DNA of 64,000 bases from Oscillatoria princeps RMCB-10 (GCA_019359235.1 JAHHHT010000035.1:27535-91534); one strand, 5' to 3'. Shown: positions 55,495 through 64,000, counted from the stretch's first letter. Notes: generated by a model not told the origin, from the sequence alone. A program made the numbers and translations.

Positions 55495-55778
55495 TTGCTC
55501 TGTAAGTTTGGTAGAATTGTTGCATCTACAGAACCTGAAAATATTTGAATAAGCTGGAGCCGCCTGGGATTGCGGAACACCGGCTCCCTGCTGTAAGCGC
55601 TGGCTTTCTGTCAGCGCTTCTCAGCCGCCGGGAAAGCTCAGCCGTCAGACTGCGAGGCTGACGGCGATCCAACCCAACGCACTTGGCTTTTTTGACTTGC
55701 CAAGTATCGGTGCAGCAGCGTGGTGGTTCGCCACGAAAGTGGATTGAAAAAAAGAGCGGTAATCGGGAATATTTCAAA

Positions 55779-56027
55779 TTAGGTTTCGGGCGGTAATTGG
55801 ATATCTTCTATGAAAATCCTTCCTTCCTCCTTTTGACTTTTTCGCGATTCCTCTATAATCTTGATGAACTGAGGGTTCAGACTTAAGCTGAAAGTTTCAA
55901 GGTCAATGGATTCAATGGGAACTAACGCCGCAACCGGCTGACCATTTCGAGTCAGAATCAGAGGTTGCTGAGTTGACTCGTATCCCTCAAGCAGTGAAGC
56001 AATCTCGGTGATTTCTACTGTTTTCAT
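55779..56027 (-). CDS. Phd/YefM-type antitoxin
   Basis: 82-residue protein with the N-terminal DNA-binding fold of Phd/YefM antitoxins: MKTVEITEIASLLEGYESTQ and PLILTRNGQPVAALVPIESI. The tail (IIEESRKSQKEEGRIFIEDI) would wrap the toxin. It overlaps the toxin gene by four bases (ATGA). The order, toxin before antitoxin, is the reverse of the usual one. It binds the operon promoter and neutralises the toxin; no palindrome operator was resolved. Confidence 0.85.
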   Translation of the reverse strand: MKTVEITEIASLLEGYESTQQPLILTRNGQPVAALVPIESIDLETFSLSLNPQFIKIIEESRKSQKEEGRIFIEDIQLPPET

Positions 56028-56320
56028 AACTCAACTATCTCTCCGCCAATGCGAACTCGCTCTCCTTCCTTTATGCCGATAGCACGGATGTCTACAATTT
56101 TTTCCTCCTCGTCTACATCGTAATACACGCGAAAGTTACCTGTCCGCAATTCCCATACTGCCACAAGATTTGGGCGCATCTCTTTGCGGTTTCTAGTCGG
56201 AACAGTTGGTTCGTAGCTCAACTGCTCAGTTATGGCACTGACAATAACCCTCTGCTCTCTAGCAGTAAACACTTGCAAGTGAGAGAGACTCTTTCTCGAA
56301 AAGGCGATACGGAAGCTCAA
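56024..56320 (-). CDS. RelE/ParE-family toxin
   Basis: 98-residue basic protein of the RelE/ParE superfamily, likely an mRNA-cleaving or gyrase-type toxin. It contains FSRKSLSHLQVFTAREQRVI, then RPNLVAVWELRTGNFRVYYD, a good match to the ribonuclease-fold strand and ending KEGERVRIGGEIVEL. The start is TTG 56320 with gggagg upstream. It is first in the two-gene operon. Whether the RelE catalytic Arg/Lys/Tyr set is complete cannot be judged with certainty; Arg and Tyr of NFRVYYD are present. Confidence 0.85.
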   Translation of the reverse strand: MSFRIAFSRKSLSHLQVFTAREQRVIVSAITEQLSYEPTVPTRNRKEMRPNLVAVWELRTGNFRVYYDVDEEEKIVDIRAIGIKEGERVRIGGEIVEL

Positions 56321-56562
56321 AGCTCTAGCCTCCCACCACTAACTGCACTTCTCCAATAAAACAATTGGACGTGGACGCAACTGCGCAATCGCAGTATTTG
56401 AGATATCTACCTTAATATAACACTGGGCTGCACCGTGTGGCTGCACCGAACGGCTGGTTCAAGCGCCGGCTGAGTTGCAAAGGCGTTCTTTCAGAATATA
56501 TCGGAACAACCCCGATAGAATCCCCGGTTTTCCAAACCGGCGAGTTTCAACCCCCACCCCCC

Positions 56563-58350
56563 TCACGACATCACCACACGAAACCCAATACTCGGATATC
56601 GAAAACCGGCATCATAGCAAAACCGGTTAGCGCAGCGACAGTCATCCGCCAAACTGTACCACGCCCCACCCCGCACCACATGCTTCGTCGGGTGCCGGTA
56701 CTCCCCCCACGCACTCCCATCCGCCGGTGCGCCACTGTAACTGTGATGCCAGTTATCCTCACACCACTCCCAGACGAGCCCGTGCATATCCTGCAACCCC
56801 CAGGCATTCGCCTTTTTCTGCCCCACCGGCTGAGTTTGGTGCCGCGAATTCCAAGTGTACCAAGCACTCTCTCGCAGCATCTGTTTCGTATCCGCAAAAC
56901 TGTACAGCGTTTGCGTGCCGGCGCGACAGGCATACTCCCACTCCGCCTCCGAAGGCAAACGATAACACTTGCCAGTCAATTGCGAAAGTCGCTCGCAAAA
57001 CTCAACCGCCTCCCACCAACAAACACTTTCCACCGGCTTCTTCGCACCGCTAAAATGTGAGGGATTCGTCCCCATCACCGCCTGCCACTGCTCCTGACTC
57101 ACCGGCGTCTTACTCATACAAAACGACCGCAAACTCACCCGGTGCTGCGGCATTTCCCGGCGCAACCACGTTTCCACATCCCAGCGCTTAAACCAGTCTT
57201 CCAACCGCAAAACCCGCTCAATATCTTCCGTCGAACTCCCCATGTAAAAACTGCCGGCAGGAATCCCAACCATATCAAACACCACCCCACCGGCAAGCTT
57301 CTCCTGATAGTTCGCTCGCCGCGCCGGCACAGCACTCGCATTCCTCCCACCCCCCTGCGAACCAACACCCGCACCCCCCCCATCCCTCCCACCATAATAC
57401 CCCTCCCGCACAACCCTAACACCGGCAGTCGGAAGAGAAACATATCCCCGCTCTCCCGCACCCGGAGGCACAACCTTGCTAAAACTCGGAGAAAGAGGCA
57501 AAAGCACCGTCACCCGCCCCAAATCCGCCGTCGGATCTAGAGCAGCCAGAACCTGAGCTGCACTCCAGCGCTGCTTGTAATCCTTCACCAAACAGCCCCC
57601 CACAATCGAAGTAAAAGGAGGCGGAAGATCGCACGGGATATTGGGAGCTTCACAGCTCACCCGCTGCATCATTTCTGCCACAGTGCTGCCGGCAAAAGGG
57701 TGTTTCCCCACCAGCATTTCCCCTATCACCACCCCCAGGGACCACAAATCCCACGCCCGCGAAATCTTCCCCAAATAAGATTCCGGCGGTGCGTAAGCAA
57801 TCGTCCCCATCTGATTGCTGGGGGAAGTCTCGCTGCCGGTGCGGTTTTCCAGCAGCTTGGATATCCCAAAATCCGTCAGCTTCCACTGTTCCCCCACCCG
57901 CATAATATTAGCCGGTTTCACATCGCGGTGAACAATCCCTCGCTCGTGCAAATAGTGCAGAGCCCCCGCCAAATTCTTCACCATCGCTTTCACTTCCACT
58001 AGCGGAATTCCCCCCCGCTGCAACCGCTTAACCAGCGACTCTCCCGCCAGTTCCATCACCAAACCCAGACACTCAAACCCTTTCAGCCAGCCCTGTTCTG
58101 GACTGAACCCCTCCAGCAACCCCGGATGTTTCAGAGAGATAGCCGTTTGCAACTCCGCAATTTGACGCTCTTGCTTGCCGCTTTCATTAGAAAAAATCTT
58201 GATAGCCACTTCCCGCATCACCCTATCTGCCACCACTTCGTCCGCCAGAAACACAGCACCAAACGACCCCGCACCCAACAGTTTTTTTAGGCGATACTTG
58301 GGGGTAAACCACTCATCTTCAAACATTCGCCAGAACTGACTCGGGTTCAT
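56563..58350 (-). CDS. Ser/Thr kinase fused to formylglycine-generating-enzyme (SUMF1) domain
   Basis: 595 residues from ATG 58350 (MNPSQFWRMFEDEWFTPKYR), where aaaggaagc is a good ribosome site. The kinase domain covers about 20-270: Gly loop LLGAGSFGAVFLAD, VAIKIF with Lys, catalytic HRDVKPANIM and DFGISK. After a linker, an FGE/sulfatase-modifying domain (370-595) has IPAGSFYMGSSTEDIER, the WEYACRAGTQTLYSF block and RGGAWYSLADDCRCANR. In cyanobacteria this fusion is common; the FGE part often binds ligand or partners rather than acting on sulfatases. It probably phosphorylates cytoplasmic proteins; an FHA gene is within 7 kb. No transmembrane segment. Confidence 0.95.
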   Translation of the reverse strand: MNPSQFWRMFEDEWFTPKYRLKKLLGAGSFGAVFLADEVVADRVMREVAIKIFSNESGKQERQIAELQTAISLKHPGLLEGFSPEQGWLKGFECLGLVMELAGESLVKRLQRGGIPLVEVKAMVKNLAGALHYLHERGIVHRDVKPANIMRVGEQWKLTDFGISKLLENRTGSETSPSNQMGTIAYAPPESYLGKISRAWDLWSLGVVIGEMLVGKHPFAGSTVAEMMQRVSCEAPNIPCDLPPPFTSIVGGCLVKDYKQRWSAAQVLAALDPTADLGRVTVLLPLSPSFSKVVPPGAGERGYVSLPTAGVRVVREGYYGGRDGGGAGVGSQGGGRNASAVPARRANYQEKLAGGVVFDMVGIPAGSFYMGSSTEDIERVLRLEDWFKRWDVETWLRREMPQHRVSLRSFCMSKTPVSQEQWQAVMGTNPSHFSGAKKPVESVCWWEAVEFCERLSQLTGKCYRLPSEAEWEYACRAGTQTLYSFADTKQMLRESAWYTWNSRHQTQPVGQKKANAWGLQDMHGLVWEWCEDNWHHSYSGAPADGSAWGEYRHPTKHVVRGGAWYSLADDCRCANRFCYDAGFRYPSIGFRVVMS

Positions 58351-58667
58351 TGATTTGCTTCCTTTGCGAGCGGTTTGTAGTAGGGCTTTAGCCCTATAGA
58401 GGTTCGTTATTGAGTTGTGAAATTTTTTTACCGCCAAGTTGTGATTTTTAAAACCCGCCCCCGTGAAGGAGCGCCAAGGAAAGAGAAGAGAGAGGGTTTT
58501 CCCTCGTTCCCAGCCTGAGGCTGGGAAAGCCGCTTTGGGGGGCTGCTGCCTGCAAAAGTTGCAACTTGGGATAAATTATTTATAACTGCTGTATAGTTGG
58601 GGTTAGAGGGGCTAAAGCCCCTACTGCGAACTTTGAGTTTATTTATCTTCACCGGCTGCCAGTTGAG

Positions 58668-58913
58668 TCAAGGCTGATGGCCTTGAACTGACATAATTGC
58701 AGGGCTGCTGCTATTTTCAGGAGTGAGCGCTGACCCCCAAACATAATCGCGCACGGATGCCACAAAGGCTTCCCGCTGCTGTCGCTGTTCGCTCCAGACT
58801 TGCTGCTGGTGGGCTCGCGTCTCCTGAAGGAAGGCAGCAACCAGCTGTTGGCGCTGGCTGACTTCCTGCTGGCGCTGCACTCGTGCGGCGTACCACTGAT
58901 CTCTGAGAGACAC
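58668..58913 (-). CDS. Short GvpC-like protein, second copy
   Basis: 81 residues, GTG start (gtgtctctcagag). It has the same ends as the protein at 33809: MSLRDQWYAARVQRQQEVSQ and the C-terminal AFVASVRDYVWG. The middle is a Gln/Arg-rich amphipathic helix. It is shorter than the first copy and has a 16-residue Ser/Pro tail after the YVWG block. It lies outside the gvp cluster, 80 bp after a coiled-coil gene that shares its strand. A ribosome-like ggagc precedes the GTG. Function as vesicle-surface rod is inferred only from the match. Confidence 0.65.
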   Translation of the reverse strand: MSLRDQWYAARVQRQQEVSQRQQLVAAFLQETRAHQQQVWSEQRQQREAFVASVRDYVWGSALTPENSSSPAIMSVQGHQP

Positions 58914-58993
58914 GATTTCGGCTCCTTTCCCGCGTTATTCCCCTACAGGATACAAAAAACAAGCGTCCTTGAGGCACCTCTTCCCCGATTCGG

Positions 58994-60277
58994 TCAGACA
59001 CTGCGAGTCCGCGACCGCTGACCGCTGGGCAACTGCTCTGCTTGGCGGAGAGCGCGATTGGGGTCTTTCCCCTGCCACAGGACTTCACCCATCTGGACGC
59101 CAAATTTGTCCTCTAAGGTGGCGTGCATTTGGGTGAGCACCTGTTCCGCTTCGTCACAGACAACAGCGGTGTTGCCCTCAACCGTCGCGACGCTGTGCTT
59201 GACAAAGCCGTCTACATCATAAAACACCTGTCCCGCAATTGGGACGCTGACACTGATGCCAATGCCTGTGCCGGTGGTGGCTCCCAGGATGGCAGCGCTG
59301 GCTGGGTGGCCAGGATGCTCTGGCTGGTGGAACGTAATCCTGAAACCCATGTCCTGCAGTGTCTGGGCAATGCTGTCAGCAATATAATCCCGCCGGTCTG
59401 CCTGAAGCTGGGCGGTGTTGGCCGTCTCGACAATGGTTTGAGAGCGCTGGCGGATCTGGCTCAAACTGGAGACAGCTTGTTGGGGCCGGCCCTCCCGAAT
59501 GGCCTGGCCGGCGGCGTTTGCCAGCGCTTCCAGTTCCGCTACCGCTGCGCTTTGCCAGCGCATCACGGCGGGGTCAGCCTTCAAACCGGCCAGAATCACC
59601 TGGAGTTCTGCCAGCTGCCGGTTTGCTCCCTCCTGGAGGTGCCGGCCCGCACCTCGCGCCTGGGCAATCTGGCGAATGTGCTGGTGTACGAGCGCTGTTG
59701 CTTCTGCCAGAGGCCGGCGCACCGCCGCCGGGTCCCCCAGCGCGAGGGCTGAGCGCACCCGGTGCAGGACGGTCCGCACCTGCTGCCGGCCCGCCGCATC
59801 CAATTTCAGGGCTTCGGCGTCGGGAGTTTCAGCGGCACGCTGTTCGAGTTCCTCCAGTTCCAACTGCTGCCGCTCAATGTCTCCAAGCCGTTTCTTTTCA
59901 GCTTCATCACGGCGCTTGCCCTGCATCGCCTCTTGCAAGGCCAGTTCGATTTTATCCAGTTCTTGTGAGATTTCCAGCAGTTGCGCCTCCGACTGCGCCT
60001 GAGCGACCGGCGCTACTTGGCTATTGGCGCGATATTGCAAGGTGGCCGCATCCTGGCGGTAGAGATTGGCCCAAGCCGCGTGCAGGCCGGACAGCAGCGC
60101 CTGCAGCCGCATGCCGGTCTGGTGGCGAAACACCTCCAGCTGGCGCTGTCGCTCCTGCGCCTCCGCTTCCTGCCGGCGTCTGGCCTCGGCCTCTGCCCGC
60201 CGCTGCCGCTCAGCTTGCAGAATCTTTTGTTTCCACGCGGCAATTTCAGCCTCTGAAAACTTGGGGCTGCCACTCAT
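58994..60277 (-). CDS. Coiled-coil protein next to radical SAM enzyme
   Basis: 427 residues from the ATG at 60277 (a GTG at 60289 would overlap the stop of the upstream gene). It is a long Glu/Arg/Gln coiled coil (about 8-90 and 110-290), followed by a compact C-terminal domain (from about 300: GFRITFHQPEHPGHP, TGTGIGISVSVPIAGQVFYD, DEAEQVLTQMHATLEDKFGV). No motif of a known family was recognised. There is no signal peptide. The gene overlaps or abuts the radical SAM gene upstream and is followed by the GvpC-like gene on the same strand, so the three could be one operon. Function unknown. Confidence 0.7.
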   Translation of the reverse strand: MSGSPKFSEAEIAAWKQKILQAERQRRAEAEARRRQEAEAQERQRQLEVFRHQTGMRLQALLSGLHAAWANLYRQDAATLQYRANSQVAPVAQAQSEAQLLEISQELDKIELALQEAMQGKRRDEAEKKRLGDIERQQLELEELEQRAAETPDAEALKLDAAGRQQVRTVLHRVRSALALGDPAAVRRPLAEATALVHQHIRQIAQARGAGRHLQEGANRQLAELQVILAGLKADPAVMRWQSAAVAELEALANAAGQAIREGRPQQAVSSLSQIRQRSQTIVETANTAQLQADRRDYIADSIAQTLQDMGFRITFHQPEHPGHPASAAILGATTGTGIGISVSVPIAGQVFYDVDGFVKHSVATVEGNTAVVCDEAEQVLTQMHATLEDKFGVQMGEVLWQGKDPNRALRQAEQLPSGQRSRTRSV

Positions 60278-60288
60278 AGGACCTTCCA

Positions 60289-60969
60289 CTATTTATCATT
60301 GGTAGCTCTGGCCTTTTTTATCGTAATCCCCTGACGCTCCATGCGGGCTTCAAATTCGGCCCGGAAGCCCTTGAGCGCGGGGACGCCGGTGAAATAGAAT
60401 GCGCCGGTCAGGTCTACACCGAATTCTATGCCGGCAGAGCGATCTCCGGCTGCTAGGTGTTGTGTTAAAATATGGCGATACCTTTCAGTGAGCAGTAACA
60501 GTCTCTGGTTGCTGGAACCCCGCCACAGCAAGTCGCCGTGCTCTGACTCGATATAGGGGCCGTCAATGAGCAGATCGACTCGTTCGAGCAAGGATTTTTG
60601 AGCCGGTGTGCCGGTGTTCTGAAGCGGCTCCCACCGGCTGCCGGTGTAGCAGACCACACCTAGGTCTCTGTACTGGCGCACTGTATCGATGAGACTCGCT
60701 AAACCGGCTGCTTGAAGCATGGGCTCTCCGCCAGAGAGGGTGATGCCCTCAATATCGGGCTGCGCCAGAATCCAGTCCGCCAGTTCCGCCACAGCGATGG
60801 AAACTCCACCGGCTCGGTCCCAGGATTCCGGAACCACACAGCCCGGACAGGCTGACTCACACCCCTGCACCCAGATCGCCGCCCGTTTGTGCGGGCCCAG
60901 TACGGTAACGGGGGACTGGCGGCGAAAAATGCGCAAGCAATCCTGTTTGAGGGTATTGTGAATATTCAT
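60289..60969 (-). CDS. 4Fe-4S single-cluster radical SAM enzyme
   Basis: 226 residues from ATG 60969 (MNIHNTLKQDCLRIFRRQSP). The frame extends to 61182 but the extra part has no family-like features. It carries the cluster motif GCESACPGCVVPESW (CxxxCxxC) near residue 35, GITLSGGEPMLQAAGL and DLLIDGPYIESEHGD, all resembling activating enzymes of glycyl-radical proteins such as NrdG. No ribonucleotide reductase or pyruvate formate-lyase gene is near, so the partner is unknown; the next gene (coiled coil) is the best candidate to be acted on or to hold it. Cytoplasmic. Confidence 0.85.
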   Translation of the reverse strand: MNIHNTLKQDCLRIFRRQSPVTVLGPHKRAAIWVQGCESACPGCVVPESWDRAGGVSIAVAELADWILAQPDIEGITLSGGEPMLQAAGLASLIDTVRQYRDLGVVCYTGSRWEPLQNTGTPAQKSLLERVDLLIDGPYIESEHGDLLWRGSSNQRLLLLTERYRHILTQHLAAGDRSAGIEFGVDLTGAFYFTGVPALKGFRAEFEARMERQGITIKKARATNDK

Positions 60970-61734
60970 TAAGAATTTAGCGACTAACCAACAGTTATGG
61001 TAATTTGTCAAGTATCGCCTTGACAATAGTGTGACAGATCGGGGGGACAGCCGAAAATTACTTTCGTTACCTTCTGGGGGGCAAAATCTGTTGAGGATTC
61101 TGCGAGCGACCGACGGCTGGGGAAGGGGGGTGCGAGGGAGCTTGGCTGTATTTTGCTGATGCCTTTGAAGCGAACTGCGCACGCCTTGATGAGACGGCTG
61201 GCGCTCTGGCGTGTGGGGGGGAACCGCACATTAAACAGGACAAGCCCACCCTATCATGTCCGGTAAATTGCCCGCAATGAATTATTCTATCCCGCTCCCT
61301 CTTTCTTCTGTCTTGTTGGCGAATAGGCGCGTCTTGGCGGTTCATTATTCAGACCCCACATCAATTCGGCAACAGTCTCATAAGATCCAACGCTAAAAAG
61401 GCTCGGTTTGGGGTTAAAAGGAGCCGGTGGGAAGGTGGGGGGATTCCCGCTGTCGCCCACCGGCAGGGGGAATGAGGCTCCAGGCGGTGCGACCGGCTCT
61501 TGAAAACCTGCAAACAGAGGCGGGGAATAAAAACTCACAGATAAAGCTGCGGGAAATGCTAGCCGAAGATTTTATAGCTGATAGAACAAAAGCAAAACCC
61601 AGGCTAGGGAGCGAGGTGTCTGGGTGACAGTTCGGTTGACAGTCAGTGCGGCAGATGGGAAAATTGGCAGGGAGGCGAGCTGTTAGGCAATCGCTGTTTA
61701 GGTTATACGAGTGCTGTGGCAAGGGAGGTAGCCA
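60970..61734. other. 765 bp noncoding stretch before LamG protein C
   Basis: No credible gene. It separates the divergent radical SAM and LamG genes and must hold both promoters; none was resolved. At about 61083-61104 it has aaaatctgttgaggattctg, which nearly matches 32806-32829 in the gvpA1 leader. A frame at 61427-61627 is short and unsupported. The downstream gene has a strong gggaggt ribosome site at 61723-61729. Confidence 0.55.
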
Positions 61735-64000
61735 ATGCCAATGTTCATGAAAAAGCCAGTGGTGAAAATTGACACGCTCAGGCTCACAGTAGCTGGCATC
61801 ACCCTTGGCTTCCCCCTAGAGCCGCGCAGGCCATCGGTCAATCGTGGGGCGCAGCAGCCAGCGCCGCCCCAAAGAATGATGCGGGAGACGCCTGCTTTCG
61901 ACGCATTCCCAAATGCTTCGAGGTTTGATGGAGTCAGTGACAAGCTGGATATGCCCTACGCTCCCGAGCTCAACCCGGGGAGTTTCACAGTAGAGATGTG
62001 GGCAATGGTTCAGGGGGGCACCGGCTACCAGTCGGTACTGTCGTCGGTGGCGGGATCTCCTCTGGAAGGGCGCAAAGGCTACCTGTTGTGCCTGACGCCC
62101 TCACGCCAGTGGCAGTTCTGGACAGGGAGTGGGGAGCCAAAGGCATTCTGGCGGGTGCTGCGTGGGCCGGTGGCGGTGCCGGATGTCTGGACACATCTGG
62201 CAGGAACCTACGACCGGCAGTCCCGGACAGTGACGTTCTATGTGAGCGGACAGGAAGTAGGGCGGCAGAGTGGGGTGCACTACCAGCCGAATGACCGCAA
62301 TCCCACCCGCGTCGGTGCCGGTGCCACAGAACAGTGGGGGGCGAGCCCTTGCTTTTTCTGCGGCAAAGTGGCGGAGGTTCACATTTGGGACCGGGTGCTC
62401 GCACCTGTGGAGATTCAGGCACTCGCCTCCCAGCAGTCGATTGACGTTCAGGCAGAACCGGTTGCCGAGATGGGTTCCGAGGGGCAGGATGGGGAGTCAG
62501 GGACGGGCAGCACGACCGCACAGCGCTCGCCAGCACCAGACACTCCGCCCCCAGATATGTTCGGGCAGAGTGCCAGTGCCTGGCCGGCAGTCAGCCCGGG
62601 GGCGTGGGGCGGAGGCGATCAGAGCCCTCTGAGTCGCTCGCCGGTGGCAGAACAGCCTCTCGCCTGGCTAGAACAGGCCACAGCGAGTTCTGTGCCAGAC
62701 CCCCAATCCGCGCTCTGGCAAATTGGCAGCCCCGGTCAAGGGGGAATGCCGGCTCCTACAGGGGCGTGGGTGCCGGTGTACAACTACACGATAGGAACAG
62801 ACCCGGACCCGGTGAATCGTCCCACCATTCCCTCTTGCCTGGTTCCCGCCACCGCCAGCACGATTCCCAATTCAACCAGCCAGCTAAACATACACTTTGT
62901 CCTGCCAGAGGATTATACTGAAGGGCAGTTGGTTCTTTGTTACGACCGGTACGGATCTGGGGAAGACAGCATATTTCTGGACGGAGAACGGATTGCCAGC
63001 ACACCGGGCGCAGACAGGGGCAAGCTCAAGCAAAGTCAAATCCCACTCGGATTCGCTGCCAAAGGACCTCACACGATATCAATTACAACGTCAAACAGTG
63101 GCGATAGCGCACACGTAATCGACTACTTGCAATTAAAAACTGTTAAACCTATGCTTTCTAATCTCACGTCCCAAGTTTTGCCCTCAGGCAATCAGTCTCA
63201 ATCAGGAAGCGGTAGCGAAGGGGGCCAAAACGCACGGAGTCAGGGCGGTCAAGATGCCGGCGGCATGCTGGGCGGATTGCTATCTCCAGCAACAGGTCTG
63301 TTAGGTCAGGCAACAGGGGCGCTCGGAGGGGCCACCGGCGCTCTGGGTCAGGTAGCCGGCGCAGCAGGGGGGGCAGGGCAACTGCTCGGGCAAGCCACAG
63401 GAATGCTAGGAGGCCTGACAGGTCAAGGGGGCGGTCAAGGAGGGGCTGGCGGTCTGTTGGGAAGCTTGCCCGGTGTGGGAGGACTGCTGGGAGGCGGCGG
63501 TCAGGGCGGGGGCGGCGGCGGTCTGCTGGGAGGCTTGCCCCTGGTCGGAGGGGTGCTCGATCAAGTGGGCGGCATTGCGGGGGGCCTGCCCGGGGTGGGA
63601 GGCCTGCTCGGTCAAGTGGGCGGTATTGCGGGGGGCCTGCCCGGGGTGGGAGGCGCACTCGGTGGGCTGCCCGGAGTGGGAGGGATTCTGGGTCAAGGGG
63701 GGGGTGCCGGGGGTATGGGCGGACAGGTGATGCCCGGCACTCAATCCGCGCAAGTCGTTCTCCAGCTGGCTCAGCTCGTCGCCCAGATTAATGCGCTTCT
63801 GGCCCAAGTGACTCAGCTGCTAAATGTGCTCGCAGGTGCCGGTCAAGTTGCAGGCGGCGGAATTCCAGGACTCGGCGGCGGAATTCCAGGACTCGGCGGC
63901 GGAATTCCAGGACTCGGCGGCGGAATTCCAGGACTCGGCGGCGGAATTCCAGGACTCGGCGGCGGAATTCCAGGACTCGGCGGCGGAATTCCAGGACTCG
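61735..64000 (+). CDS. LamG protein C with Gly/Leu-rich repeats (partial, runs off window)
   Basis: Starts at ATG 61735 behind gggaggt and stays open to the end, at least 755 residues. A leader (MFMKKPVVKIDTLRLTVAG) is followed by a LamG domain about 55-245 (NPGSFTVEMWAMVQGGTGYQ; TYDRQSRTVTFYVSGQEVGR), aligning with the N-terminal domains of proteins A and B. Next come a Pro/Ser-rich stretch, a beta-rich unit around residues 330-470 and a Gly/Leu/Ala-rich part (GLLGQATGALGGATGALGQV) with Gly-zipper-like spacing. The last 50 residues are perfect GGGIPGL repeats. No clear signal peptide. The gene is divergent from the radical SAM operon. The 3' end and true length are not visible. Confidence 0.85.
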   Translation, partial: MPMFMKKPVVKIDTLRLTVAGITLGFPLEPRRPSVNRGAQQPAPPQRMMRETPAFDAFPNASRFDGVSDKLDMPYAPELNPGSFTVEMWAMVQGGTGYQSVLSSVAGSPLEGRKGYLLCLTPSRQWQFWTGSGEPKAFWRVLRGPVAVPDVWTHLAGTYDRQSRTVTFYVSGQEVGRQSGVHYQPNDRNPTRVGAGATEQWGASPCFFCGKVAEVHIWDRVLAPVEIQALASQQSIDVQAEPVAEMGSEGQDGESGTGSTTAQRSPAPDTPPPDMFGQSASAWPAVSPGAWGGGDQSPLSRSPVAEQPLAWLEQATASSVPDPQSALWQIGSPGQGGMPAPTGAWVPVYNYTIGTDPDPVNRPTIPSCLVPATASTIPNSTSQLNIHFVLPEDYTEGQLVLCYDRYGSGEDSIFLDGERIASTPGADRGKLKQSQIPLGFAAKGPHTISITTSNSGDSAHVIDYLQLKTVKPMLSNLTSQVLPSGNQSQSGSGSEGGQNARSQGGQDAGGMLGGLLSPATGLLGQATGALGGATGALGQVAGAAGGAGQLLGQATGMLGGLTGQGGGQGGAGGLLGSLPGVGGLLGGGGQGGGGGGLLGGLPLVGGVLDQVGGIAGGLPGVGGLLGQVGGIAGGLPGVGGALGGLPGVGGILGQGGGAGGMGGQVMPGTQSAQVVLQLAQLVAQINALLAQVTQLLNVLAGAGQVAGGGIPGLGGGIPGLGGGIPGLGGGIPGLGGGIPGLGGGIPGLGGGIPGL
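63853..64000 (+). repeat. 21 bp tandem repeat at the window edge
   Basis: ggcggcggaattccaggact plus c, repeated about seven times from 63853 to the end, coding GGGIPGL. The array probably continues past the window. Its near identity suggests recent expansion. Confidence 0.9.

Overview
The window is chromosomal DNA from a cyanobacterium. A 33-residue PetL-like b6f subunit sits beside aroB, the HIP1 octamer GCGATCGC recurs (for example at 661, 4603, 7752, 17792, 23046, 26753), and the gas vesicle proteins are of cyanobacterial type. Long noncoding stretches full of short dispersed palindromes suggest a large-genome filamentous form of the Oscillatoriales kind, but genus cannot be fixed from this sequence alone. 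No rRNA, tRNA, CRISPR array, prophage or intact insertion sequence was found.

Left part (1-23.6 kb), mostly housekeeping and stress genes: a decayed peptide exporter (an ABC transporter missing its front and its Walker A, and an HlyD-type adaptor with an in-frame TAA); an HtrA/Deg protease, DnaK and Hsp20; a C39-like peptidase and an Anbu proteasome-type hydrolase; two tandem fused membrane/spermidine-synthase proteins; aroB, petL, a B12-binding radical SAM enzyme, a DUF362 protein, two small paralogues (one with ACG where ATG should be) and an aspartase/fumarase-family lyase. Three tandem TPR genes follow at 23.8-27.8 kb.

Central part (28-48 kb), gas vesicle region: gvpV faces a gvpJ-gvpK-gvpF/L-gvpG operon. 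After 2 kb of noncoding DNA come gvpA1, a short gvpC-like gene, gvpN, two small genes and a triple-LamG protein, then a second gvpA with its own copy of a roughly 450 bp leader, a 1563-residue five-LamG protein with a Gly/Thr repeat linker, a double ArsA-type ATPase and a double AAA+ (CDC48-like) ATPase. The LamG proteins have no signal peptide and share an N-terminal domain with each other and with a third protein at the right edge. A broken N-terminus of a fourth copy lies just before the second gvpA leader.

Right part (48-64 kb), signalling and protein remodelling genes: a methyltransferase, an FHA protein overlapping a vWA protein, a small beta-rich protein, a Clp-type AAA+ ATPase, an M23 peptidase, a toxin-antitoxin pair in reversed order, a Ser/Thr kinase fused to a formylglycine-generating-enzyme domain, a second short GvpC-like protein, a coiled-coil protein, a single-cluster radical SAM enzyme and the third LamG protein, which runs off the window in a 21 bp tandem repeat. 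The recurrence of GvpC-like and LamG genes links this part to the gas vesicle region. The best candidate for an undescribed system is this cytoplasmic LamG family with its ArsA, AAA+, GvpC-like and radical SAM partners.
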